Assembly (NCBI GenBank): GCA_019240525.1
Contig: JAFAYE010000001.1
Coordinates: forward strand, 283,300 to 347,299
Origin: Candidatus Eremiobacterota bacterium
GTDB lineage: Bacteria; Vulcanimicrobiota; Vulcanimicrobiia; Vulcanimicrobiales; Vulcanimicrobiaceae
Direction of reading: 5' to 3'
DNA: 64,000 nucleotides
Part shown: in pieces, positions 9,195-18,242 of the stretch
How the letters are laid out: each line of letters starts with the position of its first letter
Numbering within the stretch: the first letter of the stretch is position 1
Position numbers and translations under genes: made by a program
The notes under the pieces: generated by a model
Seen by the model: the letters and a program-made list of their open reading frames with translations, nothing else
Database searches by the model: none
Told to the model about the DNA's origin: nothing

Positions 9195-10559
9195 CTAGAA
9201 GTCGTCGTCGGGGGATTCGCCGTCGATCGCCTGGCGTAGGAAGTACTGCTTCGAAAAACGAGCTTTGATCCGCGCAAAGGTTCGCGGCATTCTGCCATAG
9301 TCGAAGCAGTCGGAAAGATCGTTGGCACGCGTATCCGTTGTATCAAGCGACGGAAGGCCGAACGTTTCTTCGACGAACTTCAGGACGCTGCCGAACTCGT
9401 ACTTCGTGTGCGAAACGTAGCCGGTCTTCGCGTACGGTGAGATCACGATCATCGGCACCCGAAATCCCAATTCGAACGAATTATACTTTTGCGGGGGAAC
9501 GTGATCGTACCATCCGCCCCAATCGTCCCACAAAACGACGATGGCCGTGGAGTTCCAATACTTGCTCGCCCCGATGGCATTCACGACGCTAGCGACCCAT
9601 GACGGACCGGTTCCATCGGTCCTGCCGGGATGGTCGGACTCTTTGGCGGTCGGAATGACGTACGCGACCGAGGCAAGGCGACCGTTGCGGACGTCATTGA
9701 AAATTCGTGTCGAAGGCCAGACCACGTTTGCGTACGACGGACCATCGCGAATCTGCTTGATCGCATCGACCGCGTGCCATTCCCCCGCCCCGCCGAAAGG
9801 TTCGTAGTAGCGCCAACTCACGTCGTGTTCGTTCAGTAAATCCATGATCGAGATGCGCTCGAAGCAGGGAAAGACGGGATTGCCCTCTGCGCCTTGCGCG
9901 TCGATGGTTTCGACCGAGCTCGACGCAAGCGAATCGCACCCGCCTTGATGGCCGATATCGTCTTCGTCGTCGGCATTCTCCGAGGCACGGTACGGAGAGC
10001 CGTTGGCGATGGTCGACGTGCCGCTGATCAGATATTGATGCGCCGGAAACGAGGGCCCTTCGCTGGTTTCGAAGAGCTCGTCGGCAAGCGTGTAGCTCTG
10101 GGCCATCTGCCAATACGGCGTGATGTCGGCCCGCGCGACGAACGCGTACGCCGCCGAGCCCGGCGGCGGACATCCCGAGCGTTTGCCATAGCACTTGACC
10201 GGCTCGGTGTTGAAGCCGTCCATTGCGCCCCGATGGTAGTCCTCGACCCACGATCGGTGCTTATGCCCGAGGTCGTAGCGAGAGGCCATGGGCACCTCCG
10301 CAAGCACCACGGTCTTCCCGCTGGAGTTCTTGCCGGTGGAGACGGTATCCGCACCGGGAAATCCGTTGAAGAGATTGTCGAAGGTCCGGTTCTCTTGAAC
10401 GATGATGACGACGTGGCGAATCGGCGAACTTCCTTGAACGTGGGAAATGGACGGACCGTTCTGGTGGGTACTCGGCGCGAAAGTACTCGGGTCGGCCGAA
10501 CACCCAACGAGTGCAAGAACGAACGCAAGAACGCTTGCTTGAGCGAAAAACCGTCTCAC
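9195..10559 (-). CDS. Lipoprotein phosphoesterase, phospholipase C/acid phosphatase family (PF04185)
   Basis: 454 residues. The N-terminus carries a lipobox (LALVGCS, cysteine near residue 20), so this paralogue is predicted to be membrane-anchored. Family blocks: HVVIIVQENRTFDNLFNGF, ITPYWQMAQSYTLADELFE, VAYVIPTAKESDHPG and VVLWDDWGGWYDHVPP. The nucleophile position is threonine (ENRTFD) rather than serine, which also occurs in family members. It is convergent with the secreted paralogue at 7737-9185 and divergent from the BNR gene at 10644. Sequence divergence between the two argues against a recent tandem duplication. Confidence 0.86.
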   Translation of the reverse strand: MRRFFAQASVLAFVLALVGCSADPSTFAPSTHQNGPSISHVQGSSPIRHVVIIVQENRTFDNLFNGFPGADTVSTGKNSSGKTVVLAEVPMASRYDLGHKHRSWVEDYHRGAMDGFNTEPVKCYGKRSGCPPPGSAAYAFVARADITPYWQMAQSYTLADELFETSEGPSFPAHQYLISGTSTIANGSPYRASENADDEDDIGHQGGCDSLASSSVETIDAQGAEGNPVFPCFERISIMDLLNEHDVSWRYYEPFGGAGEWHAVDAIKQIRDGPSYANVVWPSTRIFNDVRNGRLASVAYVIPTAKESDHPGRTDGTGPSWVASVVNAIGASKYWNSTAIVVLWDDWGGWYDHVPPQKYNSFELGFRVPMIVISPYAKTGYVSHTKYEFGSVLKFVEETFGLPSLDTTDTRANDLSDCFDYGRMPRTFARIKARFSKQYFLRQAIDGESPDDDF

Positions 10560-10643
10560 GCCGGGACCTTACGGTGCGTCAAGCGCGAACTCTTCTCGGC
10601 TCTCGCGAAGGGTTTTTCGGCGTAAGAACGCGATATCGCCCGC

Positions 10644-13600
10644 ATGAAGCGTTCTCTGACCGTCCTCGGGGCATTGCTCTTTCTGTTTGCGCCGCTCCAT
10701 GGTCGCGCCGCCGATTCTTCGACGCCGTCGCAGCAACTGATGAGCAAGCTGAACTGGCGCAGCATCGGTCCGTTCATCGGCGGCCGCTCCGTCGCCGTGA
10801 CAGGCGTGCCCAGCGATCCGAGCCTTTTCTACTTCGGCGGGGTCGAAGGCGGCGTCTGGAAGAGCACCAACTACGGCTTGAGCTGGACGAACATCACCGA
10901 CAACAAGCTTCCGGGAGCCGCCGACCCCATCGGCGCACTGGCGGTCGCTCCATCGAACTCGAATGTGATCTATGCCGGTACGGGTGAAGCGGACATTCGC
11001 TCGGATTTCGACACGGGCGCCGGCGTTTACAAGACAACCGACGCCGGCAAGACGTGGTCGTATGCCGGCTTGCGCGACACCCATATGATCGCCAAACTGG
11101 TCGTCGATCCGGGCAACGCCAATGTCGTCTACGCTGCATCGATGGGTCACGTCTTCAAACCCAACAGCGAACGCGGCATCTTCAAGACCACCAATGGAGG
11201 CGCGACGTGGCGCAAGGTCCTGTACGTCGACGAAAACACCGGCGGCGTGGACCTGGTCATGGACTCACGCAATCACAACACTCTTTACGCCGCGATGTGG
11301 CAAGCTCAACGCCTGCCATGGAAGCTTAGCAGCGGCGGCCCCGGTAGCGGCCTTTATAAGACTGTCGACGGCGGAGCGCACTGGACGAAAATTTCAACGA
11401 ATCCCGGCTTTGCGGCCGGCATCCTCGGGAAGATCGGCGTCTCGGTCGCCGCGAGCAATCCACGCATCATCTATGCCATCGTGCAAGCTCGCGAAGGCGG
11501 CGTCTACCGTTCGAACAACGGCGGCGCGACGTGGAGGCGCGTCAACGCGGAGATGAAGCTGCGCCAGAGAGCCTTCTATTACACTGCGATCTTCGTCGAT
11601 CCGACGAATCCCGACGTCGCCTACGCTCCCAACGTCGACGCCGTCTACAAAACCAAGGACGGCGGCAGAACCTGGACCGGCCTCTCTGGTCCGCACGGCG
11701 ATAATCACATCGTTTGGATCAACCCGCGCAATCCCAAGATACTTCTGCTCGGCGACGACGGCGGCGGGACCGTTTCGGTCGACGGCGGCGACACGTGGAG
11801 CGGCGAGCACAACCAGCCGACCGGGCAATTTTATCACGTCGCCATCGACAATCAGTTTCCGTTCCACGTCTTTGGCGCTTCGCAAGATGAAGGCGCGTTC
11901 GAAGGTCCCAGCGCGGCGGTCGGCCCCGGTATCCCGGGAGAATGGTATAACGTCGCGCTTGGCGAGAGCACGTTCGTGGCACCCGACCCCGACAACGTGG
12001 ACGTTACGTATGGCAGCGGCTACTATAGCTCGTTCGTACGGCTCAACCGCATTACCGGCGATGCAAAAAATGTCAGCCCGTGGCCTCGCTACATGGCCGG
12101 CGCGGCCTCAGGTGAAACCAAATACCGCTTCGGTTGGACGCACCCGATATTCTTTTCACCAGCCAATCCGCAAGAGTTGCTCGTCGCCGCGCAAGTCGTC
12201 TTTTCAAGCACGGACAAAGGCCAAACGTGGAAGATCATCAGTCCGGACCTTACGCGAAACGACCCGAGCACCGAGGGACCGTCGGGCGGCCCGGTGACCT
12301 GGGATCAGACCGGAGCGGAGACGTTTCCCGATATCTCGTCCTTGGCCGTTTCGCCGCTCGACGCGAACCTGATCTGGGCCGGGTCGGCCGATGGACTCGT
12401 TCACGTGACGACCGATCACGGCGCGAATTGGACCATGGTGACTCCGCCGCAACTTCCGCAGTGGGCGCAAATTAGCTCGATCGAACCCTCGCATACGCAA
12501 AAAGGAACTGCGTACCTTACTGCCTCGCGATACCAATGGGACGATTATCATCCCTACGTCTACGAAACGACCGACTACGGCGCGCACTGGACGACGTTGA
12601 CCAACGGCCTTCCGTCAGACCAATACGTCTTCGTCGTGCGCCAGGACCCGCGCGAGCCGCGCCTGCTCTTCGCGGGCACGCGAGTTACGGTCTACGTTAG
12701 CCTCGATGGGGGCGGACAATGGCAGCCGTTGACTCGAAATCTTCCCGGCGTTCAGGTGCGCGATCTGGCGATCAGCGCGCGCGAAGGCGAGCTCGTCGCG
12801 GCGACGCACGGCCGTGCGTTTTGGATTCTCGACAACCTCGCCCTGCTCGAGCAACTCGCGCGTCAAAGCACGCACTCGATCGCGACGGTGCAGCTCTTTG
12901 CACCCGAAACGGCCTGGCTGAGCAATGCGTACGGCGGCCCCGCGAACTTCTCAGTTCCAAACTTCGGCGAGAATCCACAATACGGCGCCGCGGTCTACTT
13001 TACGATCCCGCCGAACTACAAAGGGCAAACTCCGGTGACGCTCACGTTTCTCGACGGGAACGGCGCGACGATTCGCAGCTTCAGCCTTCATCAATACAAT
13101 CAACACGAGAAGAAACTCTCGCCGGACGAAGAGGAGAAACTCGATGCCGGGCAACTGCGTGCTCACGAGCTGCGTACGATCACGGCAGTCAAACCCGGAA
13201 TGAATCTGTTTCAGTGGGACCTCAAGTACACGCCGGCCTACGACGTACCGGGATTTCGAAATCTCGGGACCGACGACTGGCCCGATACCTCCGACGGACC
13301 GACGATCGTGCCCGGCAATTATACGGTTGCGCTGCAGTACGGCTCCCAGCGCGTCACCGCGCCTCTTGTGGTGCGACTCGACCCGCGAATGCATACTTCG
13401 GCAGCGGATCTCGCGGCGCGCCTCTCGCTGGAGATGGAGCTCTTGGGATCGATCGATCGTCTCGATCGTGCAATCGCTTCGGCGCTACGCGCGCAGAGCG
13501 CCGCCACTGGCGCGCGACGTGCACAGATCGATGCCGGGCTCGCCGATCTCATCCTTCTCGACGTGCACTCCAGCGAAGCCGACGTCATGCATCCGACAAA

Positions 13601-13745
13601 GATACGCGAACAGCTCGCCTTCCTGATGAACTCGCTGGAAGGCGCGTACGCGCGGCCGACCGCGGCGGAATACGCGACCGCCAAGGATCTCGAGGCCCTG
13701 GCAAACGCCGGAGAGTCGCGCTTACAAACGCTGCTGGCTCAATAA
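10644..13745 (+). CDS. Secreted BNR/sortilin-type beta-propeller protein (VPS10-like glycosyl hydrolase fold)
   Basis: 1033 residues with signal peptide MKRSLTVLGALLFLFAPLHGRA. The body is a string of Asp-box (BNR) repeats: VWKSTNYGLSWTNI, VYKTTDAGKTWSYA, IFKTTNGGATWRKV, LYKTVDGGAHWTKI, VYRSNNGGATWRRV, VYKTKDGGRTWTG and others to about residue 720. This predicts one or two propellers of the sortilin/xyloglucanase type. The last 300 residues form a separate module with GNYTVALQYG and a helical C-terminus. Such proteins are often annotated as glycosyl hydrolases, but catalytic acids cannot be assigned by eye. Divergently transcribed from the lipoprotein phosphoesterase. Confidence 0.82.
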   Translation: MKRSLTVLGALLFLFAPLHGRAADSSTPSQQLMSKLNWRSIGPFIGGRSVAVTGVPSDPSLFYFGGVEGGVWKSTNYGLSWTNITDNKLPGAADPIGALAVAPSNSNVIYAGTGEADIRSDFDTGAGVYKTTDAGKTWSYAGLRDTHMIAKLVVDPGNANVVYAASMGHVFKPNSERGIFKTTNGGATWRKVLYVDENTGGVDLVMDSRNHNTLYAAMWQAQRLPWKLSSGGPGSGLYKTVDGGAHWTKISTNPGFAAGILGKIGVSVAASNPRIIYAIVQAREGGVYRSNNGGATWRRVNAEMKLRQRAFYYTAIFVDPTNPDVAYAPNVDAVYKTKDGGRTWTGLSGPHGDNHIVWINPRNPKILLLGDDGGGTVSVDGGDTWSGEHNQPTGQFYHVAIDNQFPFHVFGASQDEGAFEGPSAAVGPGIPGEWYNVALGESTFVAPDPDNVDVTYGSGYYSSFVRLNRITGDAKNVSPWPRYMAGAASGETKYRFGWTHPIFFSPANPQELLVAAQVVFSSTDKGQTWKIISPDLTRNDPSTEGPSGGPVTWDQTGAETFPDISSLAVSPLDANLIWAGSADGLVHVTTDHGANWTMVTPPQLPQWAQISSIEPSHTQKGTAYLTASRYQWDDYHPYVYETTDYGAHWTTLTNGLPSDQYVFVVRQDPREPRLLFAGTRVTVYVSLDGGGQWQPLTRNLPGVQVRDLAISAREGELVAATHGRAFWILDNLALLEQLARQSTHSIATVQLFAPETAWLSNAYGGPANFSVPNFGENPQYGAAVYFTIPPNYKGQTPVTLTFLDGNGATIRSFSLHQYNQHEKKLSPDEEEKLDAGQLRAHELRTITAVKPGMNLFQWDLKYTPAYDVPGFRNLGTDDWPDTSDGPTIVPGNYTVALQYGSQRVTAPLVVRLDPRMHTSAADLAARLSLEMELLGSIDRLDRAIASALRAQSAATGARRAQIDAGLADLILLDVHSSEADVMHPTKIREQLAFLMNSLEGAYARPTAAEYATAKDLEALANAGESRLQTLLAQ

Positions 13746-13778
13746 CGCCAGCAGCCGTCGGTCGCGTGCTCGCGCCGG

Positions 13779-16700
13779 CTAAGCGACGGCGTCAGGCAAA
13801 ATGACGCCGGTAAGATTGAGCGGATCGTACGCGCCCAACGCGAGCGGTTCGATACCACCGCTTGCGCGTCGCACCGCTCGCAGCGATTCGAGAGCTTCGG
13901 GCAGCGCGAACTGCTCGCCGACGTAGCCCGCGACAAACCGGCCGCCGCGGATCTCGCCGCGCGCTTCCATCCTTCGCAAGACGGTAAGGAGCTCGCGCCA
14001 TGGCGGCGCGAGGCTTTCGTGGGCGATGACATCGCGAAAGACGACGCCCCACCGTGCGAGCAACCTTCGCGCGAACGCTTCGCTGTCGATCCGTTCGGTC
14101 GCCGCTTGCAGTAACGTCCAGCGCCCGCTGGAGGAGCGCGGGCGCGCGCGAAGACCCTTTTCGCCTAATCGGCGTTTCGCATCGCTCAACGCGCGCAGTG
14201 CGTCAAAGCCGTCTGCGGTTACCAACCCAGCGGCAACGAGCTGCCAAAGCGCTTCTTCGACCTCGCTCGGCAACCGCTTCGTGGTCTTGGCAATCTCAGC
14301 GAAAAACGGCGCGTGCAAGCGTTCGATCTGCTCGAGGACTTCGCGCGAAACGTTCGTCAGTGCGCCGGTATCGCCGGTGCGGCGGACGATCAGCTCTTCG
14401 GCGTTGGCGCGCAAGAACAGCGAGATCGGCGCAAGGCGAGTGGGCCGCACTCGGGTGCGCTCGCGCAAGGGCGCGGCCTCGAGCGCGGGGTGAGGACTCA
14501 GCCGTCCCCACATGACTTCGCCCGAATAACAGAGCCGGTCGAGCAGTTCGGGACGATAACCGGCGACGCGCGCGGGCAGAACTTGTTCTTCCCACGCATA
14601 CGCCGGGATCTCGTAACCCTCCAGCTGGCGCACGATTTGCAGCGTTCCGTCAATACCATGAAGACGAGTGAGCGGCGCGACGTGCTGCCAACGCTGCAGG
14701 AACGCGATATACACGGCAGTCGTTACCGGTTCGATCTCGCGTCGCAAGGTTCCAATCGTCAAGCGGTGGATACGCGCGAGGACGCGGCGGTTGCACCACT
14801 CCTCCCCCGCATCGGAGCCGGAGAAGCGCCCACGCAGGACTTGACCTTGGGATTCGAGCCGAAGCAATGCCGCCTCGATCGTCACTAGGTCGAGCCGCAA
14901 GCGTTGAGCGAGCTGCACCGCCGCAAGCGGCCCGCTGCACTCGAGCCAACCCCGCACGATCTCGGTCGTTGCCGCGTCGCGGGCTTCGCCCGCCTCACCA
15001 TAGGCCGCGCGCGCCAGCTCCAAACGTTCGGCACACGTCCATGCGCCGTTCACCCGCATCGCGCGCCGATCTGCCACCAGATCCTCGAACCACGTTTCCC
15101 ACGATGCAAACGGCGGCAGGACGACGAGCGAGGACAAGGCGTCGTGCAACTCGTCAGCGTCGCGCACGATCGGCCATGCGTCCGCCGTAACTTCGGCGAT
15201 CGCCGCGGCATCGAGAACACCCGCGCCGTCGACGTCGTCGCGCAGGGTGCGGCGTAATTGCACGGCACGCGCTCGGCGCTCTTCCAGCGGCGCGTCGTCG
15301 AGATACGCATACGGATTGGCGTTGAGTATTTCGTGAGAAAAGGGCGAGGGCTCGGGAGTGTCGATCGCCACGGTTCGTACTCTGCCGGCTTCCACGTCGC
15401 GCAGAACCTCGAGCAGACCCGGAAGGTCCATGGCTTCGTTCAAACAGTTGCCGATGGTCTCACGCACCAGCACGTGATCGGGTATGCGAATCGGGCCGCT
15501 CAGATTTTCAGGGCAGGCCGCTTGATCGGGAAAGACTGAGGCGAGCAAATCGTCGGCGCGCATGCGCAAGAGCTGGGGAGGCACCTTGCGCCCTCCGCTG
15601 AAGCGCAGAATCGCTAAAGCTCGGGCGGCGTTCCAACGCCAGCGCGCCGTGAACATCGGGGCCGGTAGCAGCGCCTGCGTCAGTGTGTGCTCGACACTGG
15701 CCGACTTGACGAACTCGAAAACGACGTCGAGCGGAAACGCGTGCTGATCGGTGAGCGAGAGCACGAAGCCGTTGTCCGTCGCCGCGGCTTGCAACTCGAG
15801 ATTGAACGAGCGACAGAATCGCTTGCGCAGCGCAAGGCCCCACGCGCGATTGATACGAGCGCCGAACGGCGTGTGCAAGATGAGCTGCATACCACCGCCT
15901 TCGTCGAAGAACCGCTCGGCGACGAGCGTCCGATCCGTCGGGACCGTACCGAGGATCGCCTTGCCGGCTCGCACGTAGGCAACGGCCTGTTCGGCGCCCG
16001 CGCGATCGAGAGCGCATTGCCCTTCCAGCCATTCGCGGGCGGAAGCGTCGTCGCGTACGTCGATTGCGCCACGCACCTCGCAGACTTCACGCGATAACTC
16101 GATCGTTCGACCGAGACCTTCCCCGTTCCAAAATGGGATTGACGGTGGCGCGCCGTGCGCGTCTTCGACCCGCACGACGCCGGCTTCGACGCGGCGAACT
16201 TTCCAAGAGTTGGTGCCAAGCAGAAAGATATCGCCGGCCATGCTCTCGACCGCGAAATCTTCATCGAGGGTGCCGACCACATGGCCTTCGGGCTCGACGA
16301 CGACCCGATAGTTCGCATTATCCGGGATCGCACCGCCGCAGGTAATCGCGGCAAGGCGTGCGCCGCGACGCGCGCGCAGTCGTTCGTTCACGCGATCGTA
16401 GTGCAGAAAGGTCCCGCTTCGTCCGCGGGAGGTCGCGACGCCGTCGGCAAGCATCGAGATCACGTCGTCAAAGTCGCGCCGCGGCAGATTGCGGTAGGGA
16501 TAGGCGGCCCGCACCAGCGCGTAGAGCGCCTCGGTCTTCCATTCCTGGTGCGCGCAGGCCGCAACGATCTGCTGCGACAGTATGTCGAGCGGGGCGTCCG
16601 GAATCTTGAGCGCGTCGAGCGCGCCGGCGCGAATCGCGCGAACCAGCGCCGCGCATTCCAGCAGCTCGTCGCGCGTGGTGACGTACAGAATTCCTTTGGG

Positions 16701-17801
16701 CTTTGCGCCGACCCAGTGACCGGAACGTCCGACCCGCTGCAATGCCACGGCGATCGCGCGCGGCGACCCGAGTTGGACGACAAGATCGACCGAACCGATG
16801 TCGATCCCCAGTTCGAGCGAGGCCGTCGCAACGACGGCGCGCAACTCGCCCGCACGCAGGCGCCGCTCGACGTCAAAGCGCATTTCGCGCGAAAGGCTGC
16901 CGTGATGCGGCATGACGACGCCCTCGCCCAGCCGCTCGTTGAGAGCGAATGCGACTCGCTCGCTCATTCGACGCGTTCCAACGAAGATCAACGTCGTTCG
17001 ATGACTCTGGATCTGCTCGGTGACGCGATCGTAAATCTCGCCCCACATCTCCTTGCTTGCCACGGGACCGAGCTCGTCCGCCGGCACCTCGACGCGCAAC
17101 TCCATCTCGCGGCGGTGTCCGACGTTGACGATCGTCGCCGTGGAACTCAAGAATCGCGCAACTTCCTCGATAGGACGAACGGTTGCGGAGAGACCTATGC
17201 GCTGCGGCTTGCGTCCATTTTCGCGCATGGCAAGGTCGTCTAGGCGAGCCAAGGTCAACGCGAGATGGGAGCCGCGCTTGTCGGCAGCCATCGCGTGAAT
17301 CTCGTCGACGATCACGGTGGTAACGCCGGCGAAGAGCGCGCGCGACTTCTCGGCGGTCAAAAGAATAAAGAGCGACTCGGGGGTCGTCACGAGCACGTGC
17401 GGAGGATTGCGCAGCATTTGCTGGCGTTGCGTTGGAGTTGTGTCGCCGGTTCTCACCGCCGTGCGGATCGGAGCCAACGATTCACCGCCCTGCTTCGCCA
17501 GCGCGATCAGCGCGGCCAAAGGCTTCTCGAGATTCTCGCGCAAGTCGTTGCTCAGCGCTTTGAGCGGCGATACGTAGAGTACGAGGGTTCGATCGGGTAG
17601 CGTTCCCGCGCTCGCTTGTCGGACCAGATCGTCGAGCGCCAAGGTAAAGGCCGCCAGCGTCTTTCCCGATCCGGTCGGTGCGGAGATGAGCACGTCCTGT
17701 CCCTCGCGTACGACGGGCCATCCGCGCTGCTGCGGCTCGGTAACGCCGGTAAATGTCGCGGCGAACCACTTGCGAACGAGCGGATGAAGAGCGTCGAGCA
17801 T
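13779..17801 (-). CDS. lhr: Large ATP-dependent helicase Lhr
   Basis: Superfamily 2 DNA/RNA helicase, 1340 residues, a 3'-5' translocase linked to DNA repair. Helicase core: Q-motif-like TEPQQRGWP, Walker A APTGSGKT (about 40-47), DEIH box in VDEIHAMAADKRGSH, SATV motif III, IFVGTRRMSERVAFALNE opening RecA domain 2, and QRVGRSGH motif VI. The Lhr core continues with the winged-helix and beta-barrel region. The C-terminal 500 residues correspond to the extended Lhr C-terminal domain. The start is supported by AAGGAG 7 bases upstream. It is somewhat shorter than E. coli Lhr (1538). Convergent with the BNR gene. Confidence 0.93.
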   Translation of the reverse strand: MLDALHPLVRKWFAATFTGVTEPQQRGWPVVREGQDVLISAPTGSGKTLAAFTLALDDLVRQASAGTLPDRTLVLYVSPLKALSNDLRENLEKPLAALIALAKQGGESLAPIRTAVRTGDTTPTQRQQMLRNPPHVLVTTPESLFILLTAEKSRALFAGVTTVIVDEIHAMAADKRGSHLALTLARLDDLAMRENGRKPQRIGLSATVRPIEEVARFLSSTATIVNVGHRREMELRVEVPADELGPVASKEMWGEIYDRVTEQIQSHRTTLIFVGTRRMSERVAFALNERLGEGVVMPHHGSLSREMRFDVERRLRAGELRAVVATASLELGIDIGSVDLVVQLGSPRAIAVALQRVGRSGHWVGAKPKGILYVTTRDELLECAALVRAIRAGALDALKIPDAPLDILSQQIVAACAHQEWKTEALYALVRAAYPYRNLPRRDFDDVISMLADGVATSRGRSGTFLHYDRVNERLRARRGARLAAITCGGAIPDNANYRVVVEPEGHVVGTLDEDFAVESMAGDIFLLGTNSWKVRRVEAGVVRVEDAHGAPPSIPFWNGEGLGRTIELSREVCEVRGAIDVRDDASAREWLEGQCALDRAGAEQAVAYVRAGKAILGTVPTDRTLVAERFFDEGGGMQLILHTPFGARINRAWGLALRKRFCRSFNLELQAAATDNGFVLSLTDQHAFPLDVVFEFVKSASVEHTLTQALLPAPMFTARWRWNAARALAILRFSGGRKVPPQLLRMRADDLLASVFPDQAACPENLSGPIRIPDHVLVRETIGNCLNEAMDLPGLLEVLRDVEAGRVRTVAIDTPEPSPFSHEILNANPYAYLDDAPLEERRARAVQLRRTLRDDVDGAGVLDAAAIAEVTADAWPIVRDADELHDALSSLVVLPPFASWETWFEDLVADRRAMRVNGAWTCAERLELARAAYGEAGEARDAATTEIVRGWLECSGPLAAVQLAQRLRLDLVTIEAALLRLESQGQVLRGRFSGSDAGEEWCNRRVLARIHRLTIGTLRREIEPVTTAVYIAFLQRWQHVAPLTRLHGIDGTLQIVRQLEGYEIPAYAWEEQVLPARVAGYRPELLDRLCYSGEVMWGRLSPHPALEAAPLRERTRVRPTRLAPISLFLRANAEELIVRRTGDTGALTNVSREVLEQIERLHAPFFAEIAKTTKRLPSEVEEALWQLVAAGLVTADGFDALRALSDAKRRLGEKGLRARPRSSSGRWTLLQAATERIDSEAFARRLLARWGVVFRDVIAHESLAPPWRELLTVLRRMEARGEIRGGRFVAGYVGEQFALPEALESLRAVRRASGGIEPLALGAYDPLNLTGVILPDAVA

Positions 17802-17906
17802 CGGTCTTCTCCTTCAACCCGCCGTTCTCGCCGACCGCTTCAGCCGCGAAGCGACGGGCGACGGGGCGTGAGATTAGCCGCTTGTTCTGACGGGCAAAAG
17901 AGCGGC

Positions 17907-18197
17907 ATGAGAAAATCCGTACTCCTCGTTTCAACCTTCGTGCTCGGCTTGAGCCTCGCTCCGACGGCCGCGCCGGCACAGACCGATCAAACCACGACGG
18001 CGCCGGTAGCGACGGTGAATCCCGCCACGGGCGCGACGGTTAATCCGATGGATAATCCGACGGCTGCGCCGGTGGTGAACAACTATCCGGCCGGCAATGG
18101 CGGCAATGGCTGGTGGGGTTTGATCGGCCTCATCGGGCTGCTGGGCCTCTTTGGCGGTCGCAACCAGCGCACCACAACCATTTCCGGACCTCCGTAG
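17907..18197 (+). CDS. Small exported WGxxGxxG-type protein
   Basis: 96 residues. Signal peptide MRKSVLLVSTFVLGLSLAPTAAPAQ, then a low-complexity Thr/Ala/Pro/Asn linker (TTAPVATVNPATGATVNP). A C-terminal Gly/Trp hydrophobic stretch, GWWGLIGLIGLLGLFGG, is followed at once by basic residues. This layout matches the WGxxGxxG-CTERM sorting-signal family described for small surface proteins. ATG 17907 is chosen because it starts the signal peptide and leaves about 105 bases after the divergent lhr start for promoters. Function unknown; membrane anchoring or processing by a sorting enzyme is inferred. Confidence 0.7.
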   Translation: MRKSVLLVSTFVLGLSLAPTAAPAQTDQTTTAPVATVNPATGATVNPMDNPTAAPVVNNYPAGNGGNGWWGLIGLIGLLGLFGGRNQRTTTISGPP

Positions 18198-18242
18198 TCT
18201 CGCGCGGGAAGAGCTGCGGCGTTCGGCCCGAACCCGGGCCGG

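Noticed and set aside
12719-13804. Plus-strand 361-residue frame over the BNR gene end
   Set aside because: Out-of-frame shadow; Arg/Ser-rich with no domain.
16155-17243. Plus-strand 362-residue frame over lhr
   Set aside because: Antisense of conserved Lhr helicase motifs.
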